Assembly (NCBI RefSeq): GCF_012940005.1
Contig: NZ_SPMX01000018.1
Coordinates: forward strand, 1 to 64,000
Length of the DNA stretch: 64,000 bases
From: Candidatus Accumulibacter contiguus
GTDB taxonomy: Bacteria; Pseudomonadota; Gammaproteobacteria; Burkholderiales; Rhodocyclaceae
Direction of reading: 5' to 3'
Of the stretch, positions 46,601 through 57,263 are shown in pieces. The first letter of the stretch is position 1. Every line of letters starts with the position of its first letter. The notes under the pieces are model-generated. The model saw only the letters and a program-made list of their open reading frames with translations. It had not been told where the DNA came from and did no database searches. Made by a program: the position numbers and the translations under genes.

Positions 46601-47144
46601 GCGACTCCTGCTGCGCCTGGCCATAGCGCTGCACTTCGAGGTAGAAGGCAGCAGGGAACAGTTGCTCCCAGCGGCGCGCGCGCTTCGCAGCCTGTTCGTG
46701 GTTGCCCTGTAAAAGGGCTTCGCCGACGTCGCCGGCAGCGGCACCCGAGAGAGCGATCAACCCATCGACACCGATTTCCTGCAGCATCCGGCGCGTGATT
46801 TCGGCCCGCCCACGCACCCGCGGCGCCAGGTAGGCGCGCGACAACAGCTCGCAGAGCTGCAGATAGCCCTGCCGCGAGCGACAGAGCAGCAGCAGACGAT
46901 AGGGGCGGTCGGGGTCGCTGTCGTTGGCAATCCAGACATCGCTGCCGAGCAGCGGCTTGATCCCCTGACTGCGCGCCGAGGTATAGAACTTGACCAGACC
47001 GAAGAGGTTCGCGAGGTCCGTCAGCGCCAGTGCCGGCATGCCGTAGCGGGCAGCACGGGCAACCGCATCGGCAAGACGGACGATGCCGTCGGTGATCGAA
47101 TACTCGCTGTGCAGGCGGAGGTGGATGAACGGGGCTTCAGGCAT
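43674..47144 (-). CDS. dnaE: DnaE, DNA polymerase III alpha subunit
   Basis: The 1156-aa replicative polymerase. The N-terminal PHP domain begins F-I-H-L-R-L-H-S-E-Y-S, the catalytic region contains M-P-D-F-D-I-D-F-C-Q-D (two metal-binding Asp) and later the K-F-D-F-L-G-L-R segment, then a helix-hairpin-helix and OB fold. Length is close to E. coli DnaE (1160). It converges with the hybrid kinase (45 bp gap). Confidence 0.96.
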   Translation of the reverse strand: MPEAPFIHLRLHSEYSITDGIVRLADAVARAARYGMPALALTDLANLFGLVKFYTSARSQGIKPLLGSDVWIANDSDPDRPYRLLLLCRSRQGYLQLCELLSRAYLAPRVRGRAEITRRMLQEIGVDGLIALSGAAAGDVGEALLQGNHEQAAKRARRWEQLFPAAFYLEVQRYGQAQQESLVAVTADLAADLELPLVATHPIQFLEREDFKAHEARVCIAEGYMLGDPRRPSLYTEEQYFKSPDEMVELFADLPEALENSVEIAKRCNLQIILGKSYLPAFPTPDGVTLDDYLRQEAVAGLELRLQQLFPDPVERLAERPAYDARLQLETDTIVQMGFPGYFLIVADFINWAKHNGCPVGPGRGSGAGSVVAYALGITDLDPLRYALLFERFLNPERVSMPDFDIDFCQDNRWRVIEYVRQKYGAAAVSQIVTFGTMSSKAVIRDVGRVLDLPYNFCDQLSKLIPVETNKPLSLAKAIVAEPQLKARIDDEEEVRNLFDLAARLEDLTRNVGMHAGGVLIAPGKLTDFCPVYSADGGGSVVSQYDKDDVEKVGLVKFDFLGLRNLTIIKLALDYVEKLSGQRPDLTALSFDDPLAYQILKDGNTTAIFQVESEGMKKLVRKLAPDRFEDIIAVLALYRPGPLGSGMVDDFILRKKGQQKIDYYIDDLKVCLEPTYGVIVYQEQVMQIAQIIGGYTLGAADLLRRAMGKKKAEEMALHRDLMREGARKKGYDEKLAMQLFDLMEKFAEYGFNKSHTAAYAVVTYHTAWLKAHHCAAFMAATLSSDMDVTDTVKIVHDDAIANGLRILGPDVNASEYRFTPVDRSTIRYGLGAVKGTGEQAVNAILRAREAGGPFKDLFDFCRRADKRLVNRRTIEALIRAGGFDSLDRHRARLLASVGIAMEAAEQAERNAMQVSLFDLFDAGEQRDELGPRYVEVPRWSERQQLNEEKLALGFYFSGHPFHGVQAEVSHFVRKPLAALEARKETQWLAGLVVGVRSKFTARGKMAFIQLDDGTSALEVSVFNELLEAERAKIREDEVLIIEGRVQRDDFAGEGRVKIVAERLLTLAEARGRFARHLRLSLNGQASGSNARTAVHRLQTLLAPYTPGDCPVRLAYRNGNATCELAFGDANRVRLEDDLLTAIREWLGSDNVSVDYA

Positions 47145-47264
47145 CCGGCCATTTTACCCCGAGGCGAAACGACAAACGCGATGATCGCTATGCTGCCGGC
47201 AGTCGTTGCGCTGTCGCACTGCTGAATTGCTGGCCTGACCCGGATCGATCAGGCAATCGGTGTG

Positions 47265-47888
47265 CTAACTGTTCACCCAGTCGATGATCGCCTGCCATTG
47301 CTCCAGATCCTTCGCTGCACGGGATGCCGAAAGGTCGAACATGGTCATCCCGTGCATCGTTGTCTGCACGTAGAGCTGCGTACTGCGCAGATGGGTGAGG
47401 ACCGGCAGGTCGTACTTCGCGAGAAAGCGCTCCAGCTCGGCGGCAGAGCGGGTACGCGGATCGACGCGCATGCCGACCACGGCAACGAAAGCCTGTTCGT
47501 TGCGGATCGCTTTCTCGGCCAGCAGCGTCTCCAGGAAATGGCCTGTCGCAAGAATGTCGAACAGCGAGGGCTGCAGCGGAACGATGACCCGATTGACCTG
47601 TTTGACGACGGTGTCGAGCGCTTTGCCGTGCAAACCAGCGGGCGTGTCGAGAATCACATGCGTGGTGCCCTTCGGTGGTTTGGCGGTTTTTCCGGGCTCG
47701 ATCTCCCAACTCCGAATCTGTGGCAGGATCGATGGCCGCAAACGCAGCCATTCCCGCGACGACTGCTGACGATCGACGTCACCGAGCATCACACGCTGGC
47801 CACTGCGTGCGAGATGACCGGCCAGATTGATGGCCAGCGTCGACTTGCCCGACCCGCCCTTGGGATTCGCAATCAGGAAGGATTTCAT
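47265..47888 (-). CDS. ParA-family ATPase
   Basis: A 207-aa ParA/MinD-type ATPase with the deviant Walker A K-G-G-S-G-K-S-T (10-17), including the first Lys, and D-T-P-A-G as Walker B. It lacks the N-terminal DNA-binding extension of plasmid ParA and resembles short orphan ParA proteins. No parB is adjacent. Its ATG overlaps the stop of the TAXI protein gene, so it is translated with it. Cargo unknown. Confidence 0.85.
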   Translation of the reverse strand: MKSFLIANPKGGSGKSTLAINLAGHLARSGQRVMLGDVDRQQSSREWLRLRPSILPQIRSWEIEPGKTAKPPKGTTHVILDTPAGLHGKALDTVVKQVNRVIVPLQPSLFDILATGHFLETLLAEKAIRNEQAFVAVVGMRVDPRTRSAAELERFLAKYDLPVLTHLRSTQLYVQTTMHGMTMFDLSASRAAKDLEQWQAIIDWVNS

Positions 47889-49225
47889 TGTTTATTGTCC
47901 TTGTCATGGTTGGTGGCAAGCCGGCGAAGCTCATCACGCACCAGATTGATGTGCTCGCGCAAAGTGTAAAGCAGATCGCTGAAGGCCAGTGGAATATTCA
48001 GCGCACTAGCCCCTTCGTCGATACGATCGAGATGGCCCACGTACTGCTGGTGGCAAGCCGGGTCATAGTGATGACGCAGATCGTTTTCTAGGAACTTCAG
48101 ATCACCGTAGTAGCGAAAGATTTTCGAGCGCACACGCCAGCTATAGATCGCCGGCGCGAATTTCAACAGCGGTAGCGACAACATCAACAATGGCAGGATC
48201 ATCACGAACAGGCGCTCGACCAGCACCGCCAGCCAGAAAGGCAGATACACCTGCAGAAACGGAGGCCCCGACTTGTAGTAGTGCTCGGCATCTTTCGATA
48301 GCGGAAAGCTGTGGTCCTTGTAGGCCGGGAATTCGCCGGCACGCTGGAAAAAGCCTCCCTTGCCGTTGACCTCGCTCATCGCCTGCAGCAGCAGACTCGC
48401 CAACGCCGGATGCAGGTCGTCACGAACGATGATATTGGCCGTCGTCGCCAGCAGCAGGGTATCGCGTGGCGGTACATCGCGCACCAGATCGACGACCCCA
48501 CGCGGCAGCACGATCTTCGAGAGGAACGGAAAACGGCGCAGATAGGCTTCGGCCTGGCTCAGGCTGACCACCCGCAGGCCCGGCGAACGCAGCATCACCT
48601 GCACGACCGGCGCTTCCTGGGCGGCAACGATGAAGGCAGCATCAATCTGCCCCTGCTGCAGGGCTTCGGCGGCGGTCAGGCCGGCAATCGGCAAAAGGTT
48701 GGGGCTGTTGGCCGGGATCTCGTTGGCCTCCAGCAAGCTCAGCGCGAGCCCGCGAATACCGCTGCCCTCCTCACCAACGGCGATCCGCTGACCCGCCAAT
48801 TGGTGCAGTTTGTCGACACGTCGTTCTCCGCGATAGAACACCCACACCGGTTCGTAGGAAACGCTGCCCAGTGAACGCAGCGGACCTTCTTCTTCGTCCT
48901 CGCCAACGGCTGGTGACACAATGCCGCCCTGCACGAAGGCGATGTCGGCCTCACCCTTTTCGATACGTTCGAGGTTCTGGTGCGAACCCGCAGAGGTCCG
49001 GATGTCGAGCGTGACGCCTTTGGCAGCCAGCAGGACGGCGTAGCGCTGGGCATAGGCATAGTAGGCACCGGTGTCGCTGCCGGTGGTGATGGTGATGCGT
49101 CGGGGCGGCTCGGGCGCGACGAACTGGTAGGCGACGGCCAGACCGATCGCCGTGATCAGGACGATCGGCCAGGCCGTCGCCAGCAAATAGCGCAGGGCAA
49201 TCAGCCGGGCGCGCAAATGCTGCAT
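47885..49225 (-). CDS. TAXI-family substrate-binding protein with C-terminal membrane anchor
   Basis: A 446-aa protein: an N-terminal transmembrane helix (about 14-36), a periplasmic TAXI domain (G-S-D-T-G-A-Y-Y-A-Y-A near 48-58), a second transmembrane helix (about 335-355) and a cytoplasmic helical tail. TAXI proteins normally serve TRAP transporters, but no membrane subunit is adjacent. The anchored form suggests sensing or signalling rather than simple uptake. It lies between a quinone oxidoreductase and the ParA gene, overlapping both. Confidence 0.82.
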   Translation of the reverse strand: MQHLRARLIALRYLLATAWPIVLITAIGLAVAYQFVAPEPPRRITITTGSDTGAYYAYAQRYAVLLAAKGVTLDIRTSAGSHQNLERIEKGEADIAFVQGGIVSPAVGEDEEEGPLRSLGSVSYEPVWVFYRGERRVDKLHQLAGQRIAVGEEGSGIRGLALSLLEANEIPANSPNLLPIAGLTAAEALQQGQIDAAFIVAAQEAPVVQVMLRSPGLRVVSLSQAEAYLRRFPFLSKIVLPRGVVDLVRDVPPRDTLLLATTANIIVRDDLHPALASLLLQAMSEVNGKGGFFQRAGEFPAYKDHSFPLSKDAEHYYKSGPPFLQVYLPFWLAVLVERLFVMILPLLMLSLPLLKFAPAIYSWRVRSKIFRYYGDLKFLENDLRHHYDPACHQQYVGHLDRIDEGASALNIPLAFSDLLYTLREHINLVRDELRRLATNHDKDNKQ

Positions 49226-50199
49226 CAGGGCAGCAGGATGGTCGATCCGCTATGTTTGCGCGCTTCGAGGTCACGATGTGCCTGTGCCACTTCTGCCAGG
49301 GGGTAAGTCTGGTGGACCTCGATTTTCACCTGCCCGCTACCGACCACGTCGAACAGTTGGGCGCCGAGCGCGAGCAGATCCTCGCGCTTGGCCGTGTAAT
49401 GCATCAGTGTCGGCCGGGTCAGAAACAGCGAACCCTTCTGCGACAGCAACAGTGGGTCGAAGGGCGGCACCGGACCGGAGGCATTGCCGAAGCTGACCAG
49501 CATCCCACAGGTGCGCAGGCTGTCGAGCGAACCGGCAAAGGTATCCTTGCCGACCCCGTCATAGACCACGGCCACGCCCTCGCCGACGGTGATTTCACGG
49601 ACCCGGCGGGCAAAGTCCTCGCGTGTATAGTCGATGACGTGATCGCAGCCATGCGCGGCGGCCAGCGCCGCCTTGGCCGCGGTCGACACCGTACCGATCA
49701 CCGTTGCACCGAGCGCCTTGGCCCACTGGCAAGCGATCAGACCGACACCGCCGGCAGCCGCATGAATCAGCACGCTGTCACCGGCCTGGACGCGATAGGT
49801 GCGGCGCAGCAGATAGGCGCTGGTCAGACCCTGCAACATCATCGCCGCCGCGGTGCGAAAATCGATCGCATCCGGCAACTTCAGCAGACGGTCGGCGGGC
49901 AGGCAGCGGACCTGGCTATAGGCGCCGACCGGACCCCCGGCGTAAGCGACGCGATCGCCGGGGCGCAGCTCGCTGACGCCGGCGCCGACCGCTTCGACGA
50001 CGCCCGCAGCTTCCAGGCCGAGACCGTTCGGCAACTGCAGCGGGTAAAGACCGCTGCGATGATAGATGTCGATGTAGTTGAGGCCGACGGCCTGATGGCG
50101 TACGCGCGCCTCTCCAGGCGCCGGTTCGGCGACTTCAAGCTCTTCCCAACACATCACATCGGGGCCACCGGTGCGGTGCATACGAATGGCAAATGGCAT
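49225..50199 (-). CDS. qor: NADPH:quinone oxidoreductase (Qor family)
   Basis: A 324-aa zinc-independent MDR enzyme. N-Y-I-D-I-Y-H-R-S-G-L-Y-P (about 41-53) and the Rossmann motif A-A-A-G-G-V-G-L-I (about 147-155) define the quinone reductase group; it lacks the zinc-binding Cys set of alcohol dehydrogenases. It should reduce quinones with NADPH. A GGAGA Shine-Dalgarno lies before the ATG. Its stop overlaps the next start. Confidence 0.92.
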   Translation of the reverse strand: MPFAIRMHRTGGPDVMCWEELEVAEPAPGEARVRHQAVGLNYIDIYHRSGLYPLQLPNGLGLEAAGVVEAVGAGVSELRPGDRVAYAGGPVGAYSQVRCLPADRLLKLPDAIDFRTAAAMMLQGLTSAYLLRRTYRVQAGDSVLIHAAAGGVGLIACQWAKALGATVIGTVSTAAKAALAAAHGCDHVIDYTREDFARRVREITVGEGVAVVYDGVGKDTFAGSLDSLRTCGMLVSFGNASGPVPPFDPLLLSQKGSLFLTRPTLMHYTAKREDLLALGAQLFDVVGSGQVKIEVHQTYPLAEVAQAHRDLEARKHSGSTILLP

Positions 50200-50262
50200 G
50201 GCGATCTCCTCATTTGACGTAACGCGACAGTCTAGTGTGGCGCCCGCTTCTTAGGCAAGTGC

Positions 50263-50281
50263 AAAAAAGCCCTTGCGGGCT
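50263..50281 (-). terminator. terminator downstream of uvrD
   Basis: On the minus strand AGCCC, loop GCAA, GGGCT is followed by six T in total (plus-strand A run at 50263-50268). It lies about 100 bases after the uvrD stop and before the qor start, separating the two units. The short 5-bp stem makes it moderate. Confidence 0.6.
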
Positions 50282-50306
50282 GCCATTTGACCCCCTAAGC
50301 GACCGG

Positions 50307-50327
50307 TGTTCCACAGACTTATCCACA
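50307..50327 (+). promoter_or_regulatory. DnaA-box-like pair
   Basis: TTATCCACA (50319-50327) is a perfect DnaA consensus box. TGTTCCACA 12 bases before it differs at one key position. They lie between uvrD and qor. Isolated boxes are common, so function is unproven. Confidence 0.35.
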
Positions 50328-50380
50328 CAATCGGTGGGCAAAGAGGCCAGATATCCACCGCTCTCCCCACTGCGCGCCCG

Positions 50381-52570
<2,190 letters not shown>

Positions 52571-52744
52571 GGCGAAGGGTTTCCCGACAAGGCAGCCCTG
52601 ATTATAACGGGCGCGCTGTGCTGGCTTCGGCTTTGCCGCAATGCAAACGGGGGCGGGCGGCATCGGTGCGTGGCATTGCTGAGCACAGCGGAGTGGAGTA
52701 CCTTGTTGATCCATCAAAAATGCACCTGCTCGGAGAAGGAAAAA

Positions 52745-53588
52745 ATGGCGAAGTTGATCCCAGCCGAGATGATCGAAAAAACCCTGAAGGGAATCGTGAT
52801 TCCAGCCAGACCGCAGGCACTGCTCCATCTCCAGAACGAACTCAAGAAAGACGACCCGGCCCCGCGGGTCATCGTGCGTCTGATCAGCGGCGACGTCGGC
52901 CTCTCGGCGGCCGTGCTACAAACGGTGAATTCTCCTTTCTTCGGCCTGTCCAGAAAAATCAGCTCGGTTGCTCAGGCGGTGAGCCTGCTGGGCATGAAAG
53001 CCGCTGCGCAAATCGTCACCGGACTGGGTGTTGAGGGCTGCCGTGGGGGGCAAGGAACCGTCGCTGGAACGTTTCTGGGACAGCGCCGAAAAAGTTGCCG
53101 GCATTGCCAGTTACATCGCATCGACCATCCCCAGGGGGCCTCGCGACGACGCCTACTGCTTCGGACTGTTCCACGACGTGGGCATTCCGATCCTGATGCA
53201 GAAATTCCCGGATTACCGGCAGACGCTGGCGCTGGCGGACAAGGACAGCAGCCGGCCATCGACCGCCGTGGAAGATGAGCGGCACGCGACCGACCATGCG
53301 ACCGTTGGCTATCTGGTGGCCAAGGGCTGGTTCCTGCCCGAGGCGATCTGCGAAGGCATTCTCTACCATCATGATCCCCTGGTCTTTGACGACAAGGACA
53401 GCGTCAACCCGCAGGCACTGACCCTGATCGCAATCAACGCCATGGCCGAGCATTTTCAGGACGACTACTTTTTCATGCGCGGCAACAGCCGCTGGGGAAT
53501 GATCGGCGCACGCGTACTCGATCATCTGGGACTGCGGGATGACGAGTATTGCGACCTGCGGGAAGATTTGATCAGCATGTTCAAATGA
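52745..53588 (+). pseudogene. HDOD-domain protein, frame broken by one base
   Basis: The first part (ATG at 52745 with AAGGA before it) gives an HDOD start with V-I-P-A-R-P ... L-Q-T-V-N-S-P-F-F-G and S-L-L-G-M-K-A-A. The rest (53028-53588) continues the HDOD domain in the next frame, with L-F-H-D-V-G-I and Y-H-H-D-P-L. Dropping one G from GGG at 53026-53028 gives an uninterrupted 280-aa protein (V-T-G-L-V-L-R-A-A-V-G). HDOD proteins act in signalling. The break may be a sequence error or a real mutation. Confidence 0.85.
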
Positions 53589-53613
53589 ACGACCTCACCC
53601 TTCCGCGCACAAG

Positions 53614-54237
53614 TCATACTGCCGATCGAGGCATTGCGGCGCCTGGCGAGGGGAAGAAGATTCCGGCTTCGGTGACCATCACGTCGAGCGGCTGATCGTG
53701 CGGCTCGGGGTGGATCGACTCCAGCCGGGCCAGTTCAAAACCGACACCAACCGCAAGCGGACGCGGCGAGAGCGAAGCCAGCGTGCGATCGAAGTAGCCG
53801 CCGCCGTAGCCGATACGATGGCCGGCGGCATCGAAGCCATTCACCGGGATCAGCAAGGCTTGCGGGATCAGGAAATCACCTGCCGCCGGCGCCGGGATGC
53901 CATGCTGGTCGATGACCATCGCCGTGTCTGGCGACCAGGCGCGAAAGGCCAGCGCCCGGTTTTCATCGATCACCACCGGCAGCAGCGCCGCGAAGCCTTG
54001 CCGACCATCGCCGACCCAGCTTTCGATCAGCGGCCTGAGGTCGGGCTCCTTCCTGAACGGCCAGCAGAAACCGACGCGCATTCCCGAGAACTGTGGAAAA
54101 CCGGCTTGCAGGAGCGCACGGATGTGCCGGCAATGGCCATCCCAGGCGTCGGCCGGCAAGGCCAGCCGACGCTCGATCAGCAGCTTGCGCAGCGCACGCC
54201 GGTCGGCAACGATTCCCGGCATCAACCCGGCAGCCAT
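53614..54237 (-). CDS. 5-formyltetrahydrofolate cyclo-ligase family protein
   Basis: A 207-aa enzyme of the YgfA/MTHFS family, which closes 5-formyl-THF to methenyl-THF with ATP. The signature G-Y-G-G-G-Y-F-D-R is at about 143-151, and R-x-x-L-R-K-L-L at the start is family-like. It is divergent from the transglycosylase gene. Confidence 0.88.
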   Translation of the reverse strand: MAAGLMPGIVADRRALRKLLIERRLALPADAWDGHCRHIRALLQAGFPQFSGMRVGFCWPFRKEPDLRPLIESWVGDGRQGFAALLPVVIDENRALAFRAWSPDTAMVIDQHGIPAPAAGDFLIPQALLIPVNGFDAAGHRIGYGGGYFDRTLASLSPRPLAVGVGFELARLESIHPEPHDQPLDVMVTEAGIFFPSPGAAMPRSAV

Positions 54238-54281
54238 GTGATATGCTCAAATGCAGTGTGTTTCGAGAAACCCAGCTTATC

Positions 54282-56226
54282 ATGAAGTTCCCTCAGTCGA
54301 TCCTGCTCGTCCTCATCCCCCCTGTTTTTGGCACCCACCCTGGCCTTCGCGCTGACGCCCGACGAGCAGTTCCTGGCCGCGCGCGACGCTGCACGCGCCG
54401 GCGACCGGGCCAAACTGGAACGTCTGGCGCCTTTGCTGCAGGACCATGAACTCGAAGCCTACGTCGAATACTGGCAGCTTCTCCCGGACCTCAAGGACAG
54501 CGAGCCGGCGACTGTGCAGGCCTTCCTCAGCCGCCACGAAAACAGCTACATCGCCGAGAAACTGCGCACTGACTGGCTCCGCCAGCTCGCCAGAAAACAG
54601 CAATGGTCGCTCTTTGACAGCGAGTATCCGCGCCTGGCGCAAGCCAACCAGGAACTCGCCTGCCAGGCGCTGCAGAGTCGGCGCGCGCAGGGCGACGCGC
54701 GCGTCCTCGACGATGCCCTGCCGCTCTGGCTGACCCTGCTCGAACCACCCGAACCCTGCTACCCGGTCCTCGAAGCGCTGATCATCGACAAGCGGGTGCT
54801 GGCCGATGCGGTATGGGCGCGCATTCGCCGCCAGTTCGAGGCCAACAAGATCGCAGCCGCCCTGTACACGATGAATTACCTGCCCGCCAGCCAGATGCCG
54901 GAAAAGAAGCTGGCACAGACGGTCGTCGACACGCCACTCCCCTGGCTGGGGCGATTGCCGGGCGATTTCTCGGGTAGTCGCGGGCAGCGCGAGCTGGCGG
55001 CACTGGCGATCCAGCGCCTTGCCCGCAATGATCCGCGGATGGCCGCCGATCAACTCGAGAAAATCGGGGGATCGATGAAGTCTGGGGAAAAGGCCTGGGC
55101 ATGGAGTCAGATCGGCTTGCAGGCGGCACAACGGCATCTGCCGGAAGCCATGGAGTGGTACCGGCAGGCCGGCGACGCACCCCTTTCCGACGAGGCCGCC
55201 GAGTGGAAGGTGCGCGCTGCGCTGCGCGTGCAGGACTGGGGCAGCGTTCGCGCCAGCATCGAAAGGATGCCGCCGGCGCTGGCCGCGCAACCTGCCTGGG
55301 TGTACTGGCTGGGTCGCGCGTACCGCGCCGGCGGACGCCTGGAAGACGCCAACACGCTGTTCGCGAAGATCGCCGGACAACCCGACTTCTACGGCAGCCT
55401 GGCCAACGATGAACTCGGCCGCAGCACCATGACCCCGCCCAAGGCATCACCGCCGAGCCGGGAAGAGCTGGCGCAAGTCAGTGCCATTCCCGGCGTGCGG
55501 CGTGCGCAGACCTTCTTTCGCCTCAACCTGCGCAGCGAGGGCAGCAAGGAATGGAGTTGGGCTCTGCGCAGCATGAGCGATCGGGAACTGCTGGCGGCCT
55601 CCGAAATCGCCGTGCGCGCGGGCAATTATGACCGTGCGATTGCCGCCGCCGACCGCACTCGCAATGAACACGACTACTCGCTACGCTATCTGGCGCCCTA
55701 CGGCGACCAGGTTCGGCCGGCCGCGCGAAACCAGGCGCTCGATGACGCCTGGGTGTATGGCCTGATGCGCCAGGAAAGCCGTTTCATCAGCAGCGCCAGA
55801 TCGAACGTCGGCGCTTCCGGGCTGATGCAACTGATGCCGGCGACCGCCAAATGGGTGGCCAACAAGATCGGTCTCAAGGATTTCCAGCCGGCCAGGGTCA
55901 ACGATACCGAAACCAATGTGCTGCTCGGCACCACCTACATGCGCCTGGTCCTCGAAAGCCTCGACAATCACCCGGTGCTCGCCTCGGCCGCCTACAACGC
56001 CGGCCCCGGTCGGGCGCGCAGGTGGCGTGCCGAGCGGCCGATGGAAGGCGCCATCTATGCCGAAACCATTCCCTTCAGCGAAACCCGCGACTACGTAAAG
56101 AAGGTGATGAGCAATTCCGTTTATTACGCGGCCCTCTTCGATGGCAAACCGCAAACCCTCAAGAACCGGCTTGGCGTGATTGCGCCGCGCACAGGTGGCG
56201 AGGCGAGGATCGACGATTTGCCCTAA
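54282..56226 (+). CDS. slt: soluble lytic murein transglycosylase (Slt70-like), signal peptide interrupted by one base
   Basis: The 54328-56226 frame encodes an alpha-superhelical U-domain followed by a goose-lysozyme-type SLT domain with catalytic Glu in L-M-R-Q-E-S-R-F and the A-S-G-L-M-Q-L-M-P motif, later A-Y-N-A-G-P-G. This cleaves peptidoglycan to anhydromuropeptides in the periplasm. The signal peptide starts at the ATG 54282 (M-K-F-P-Q-S-I-L-L-V-L-I) but in the other frame. Removing one C from the run of six at 54317-54322 joins them as I-P-L-F-L-A-P-T-L-A-F-A, a clean leader, giving 647 aa. As written no intact exported protein is made. Confidence 0.85.
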
Positions 56227-56266
56227 AATGACGGTTTTCTGACATTCAATTTACCGGTAGGACACT

Positions 56267-57232
56267 ATGGAACTCGAGAACGTGTTGTTGATCGGCGGGA
56301 GTGGTTTTGTCGGCGGTTGGATTGCCAGCCGCCTTTCGGAACGTGGTATCCGGGTGACCATACCAACCCGCCATCGTGACAACACCAAAAAGCTGACCAT
56401 GCTGCCGACGATCAGCATGGTCGAGGCCAATGTGCACGACCCACAGGCACTCGTCCGGTTGATGCGCGGTCAGGATGCGGTCATCAACCTCGTCGGCATT
56501 CTCCACGATCATGATTCGCGCCTGCCGTATGGCAAGAGTTTTGCTGCAGCGCATGTCGACCTGCCGAGAAAGATCGTCGCCGCGATGCGGCAAAGCGGCG
56601 TTCGCCGCCTGGTACACATGAGCGCGCTCAAGGCCGCCACCAACGCGCCATCGGAGTATCTCCGTTCGAAAGGCGAGGGCGAAGCGATCGTCCACGCCGC
56701 CATGCAGGAACTGGAAATCACGGTGTTTCGTCCTTCGGTCATCTTCGGACCGGATGACGCCTTTCTCAACATGTTCGCCAAGCTCATCAGGCTGTTCCCG
56801 ATCCTGCCGCTTGGCGGTGGCACGGCGCGCTTCCAGCCAGTCTATGTCGGCGACGTCGCAAGCGTTTTCACCGACTGCCTGGGTAATGGCGCGTCTGTTG
56901 GCAAGACTTACGAGCTCTGTGGACCGAAGGTCTACAGCCTGCGCGAACTGGTCGAGTACACCGCTCAACTGGTCGGCAAATCCCCGAGGATCATCGATCT
57001 CGGGAGCGGTGGCTGGGCGTACCTGCAGGCCGGTCTGATGTGGCTGCTGCCGAATCCGCCGCTGTCGCCCGACAACCTGCGCTCGATGGAAGTCGATAGC
57101 GTCAGCGATGGCACGCACGACTATCCCGGCTGGCATCCGGAAGCCCTCGAAGCCGTGGCGCCCGGCTATCTCTCGCCCAACGAGATAGTCCAGCTACGTC
57201 TCGACCGCTTTCGCTACCGTGCCGGTCGCTGA
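56267..57232 (+). CDS. complex I NDUFA9-like NAD(P)-binding protein
   Basis: A 321-aa atypical short-chain dehydrogenase/epimerase with the Rossmann motif G-G-S-G-F-V-G (10-16), N-L-V-G-I-L and a Y-x-x-x-K-like R-S-K segment. Bacterial homologues are annotated with the mitochondrial complex I accessory subunit NDUFA9; the role here is unknown. It sits between slt and cca, 31 bases before cca. Confidence 0.85.
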   Translation: MELENVLLIGGSGFVGGWIASRLSERGIRVTIPTRHRDNTKKLTMLPTISMVEANVHDPQALVRLMRGQDAVINLVGILHDHDSRLPYGKSFAAAHVDLPRKIVAAMRQSGVRRLVHMSALKAATNAPSEYLRSKGEGEAIVHAAMQELEITVFRPSVIFGPDDAFLNMFAKLIRLFPILPLGGGTARFQPVYVGDVASVFTDCLGNGASVGKTYELCGPKVYSLRELVEYTAQLVGKSPRIIDLGSGGWAYLQAGLMWLLPNPPLSPDNLRSMEVDSVSDGTHDYPGWHPEALEAVAPGYLSPNEIVQLRLDRFRYRAGR

Positions 57233-57263
57233 GCCAATGATTTAAGCACGAGTCGCGGCAAGC

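Noticed and set aside
43851-46712. 953-codon open frame on the plus strand opposite dnaE
   Set aside because: Shadow of dnaE; low-complexity translation and no recognisable domain.
50307-50327. Chromosomal origin
   Set aside because: Only one perfect DnaA box, no AT-rich stretch and no dnaA, dnaN or gidA nearby.
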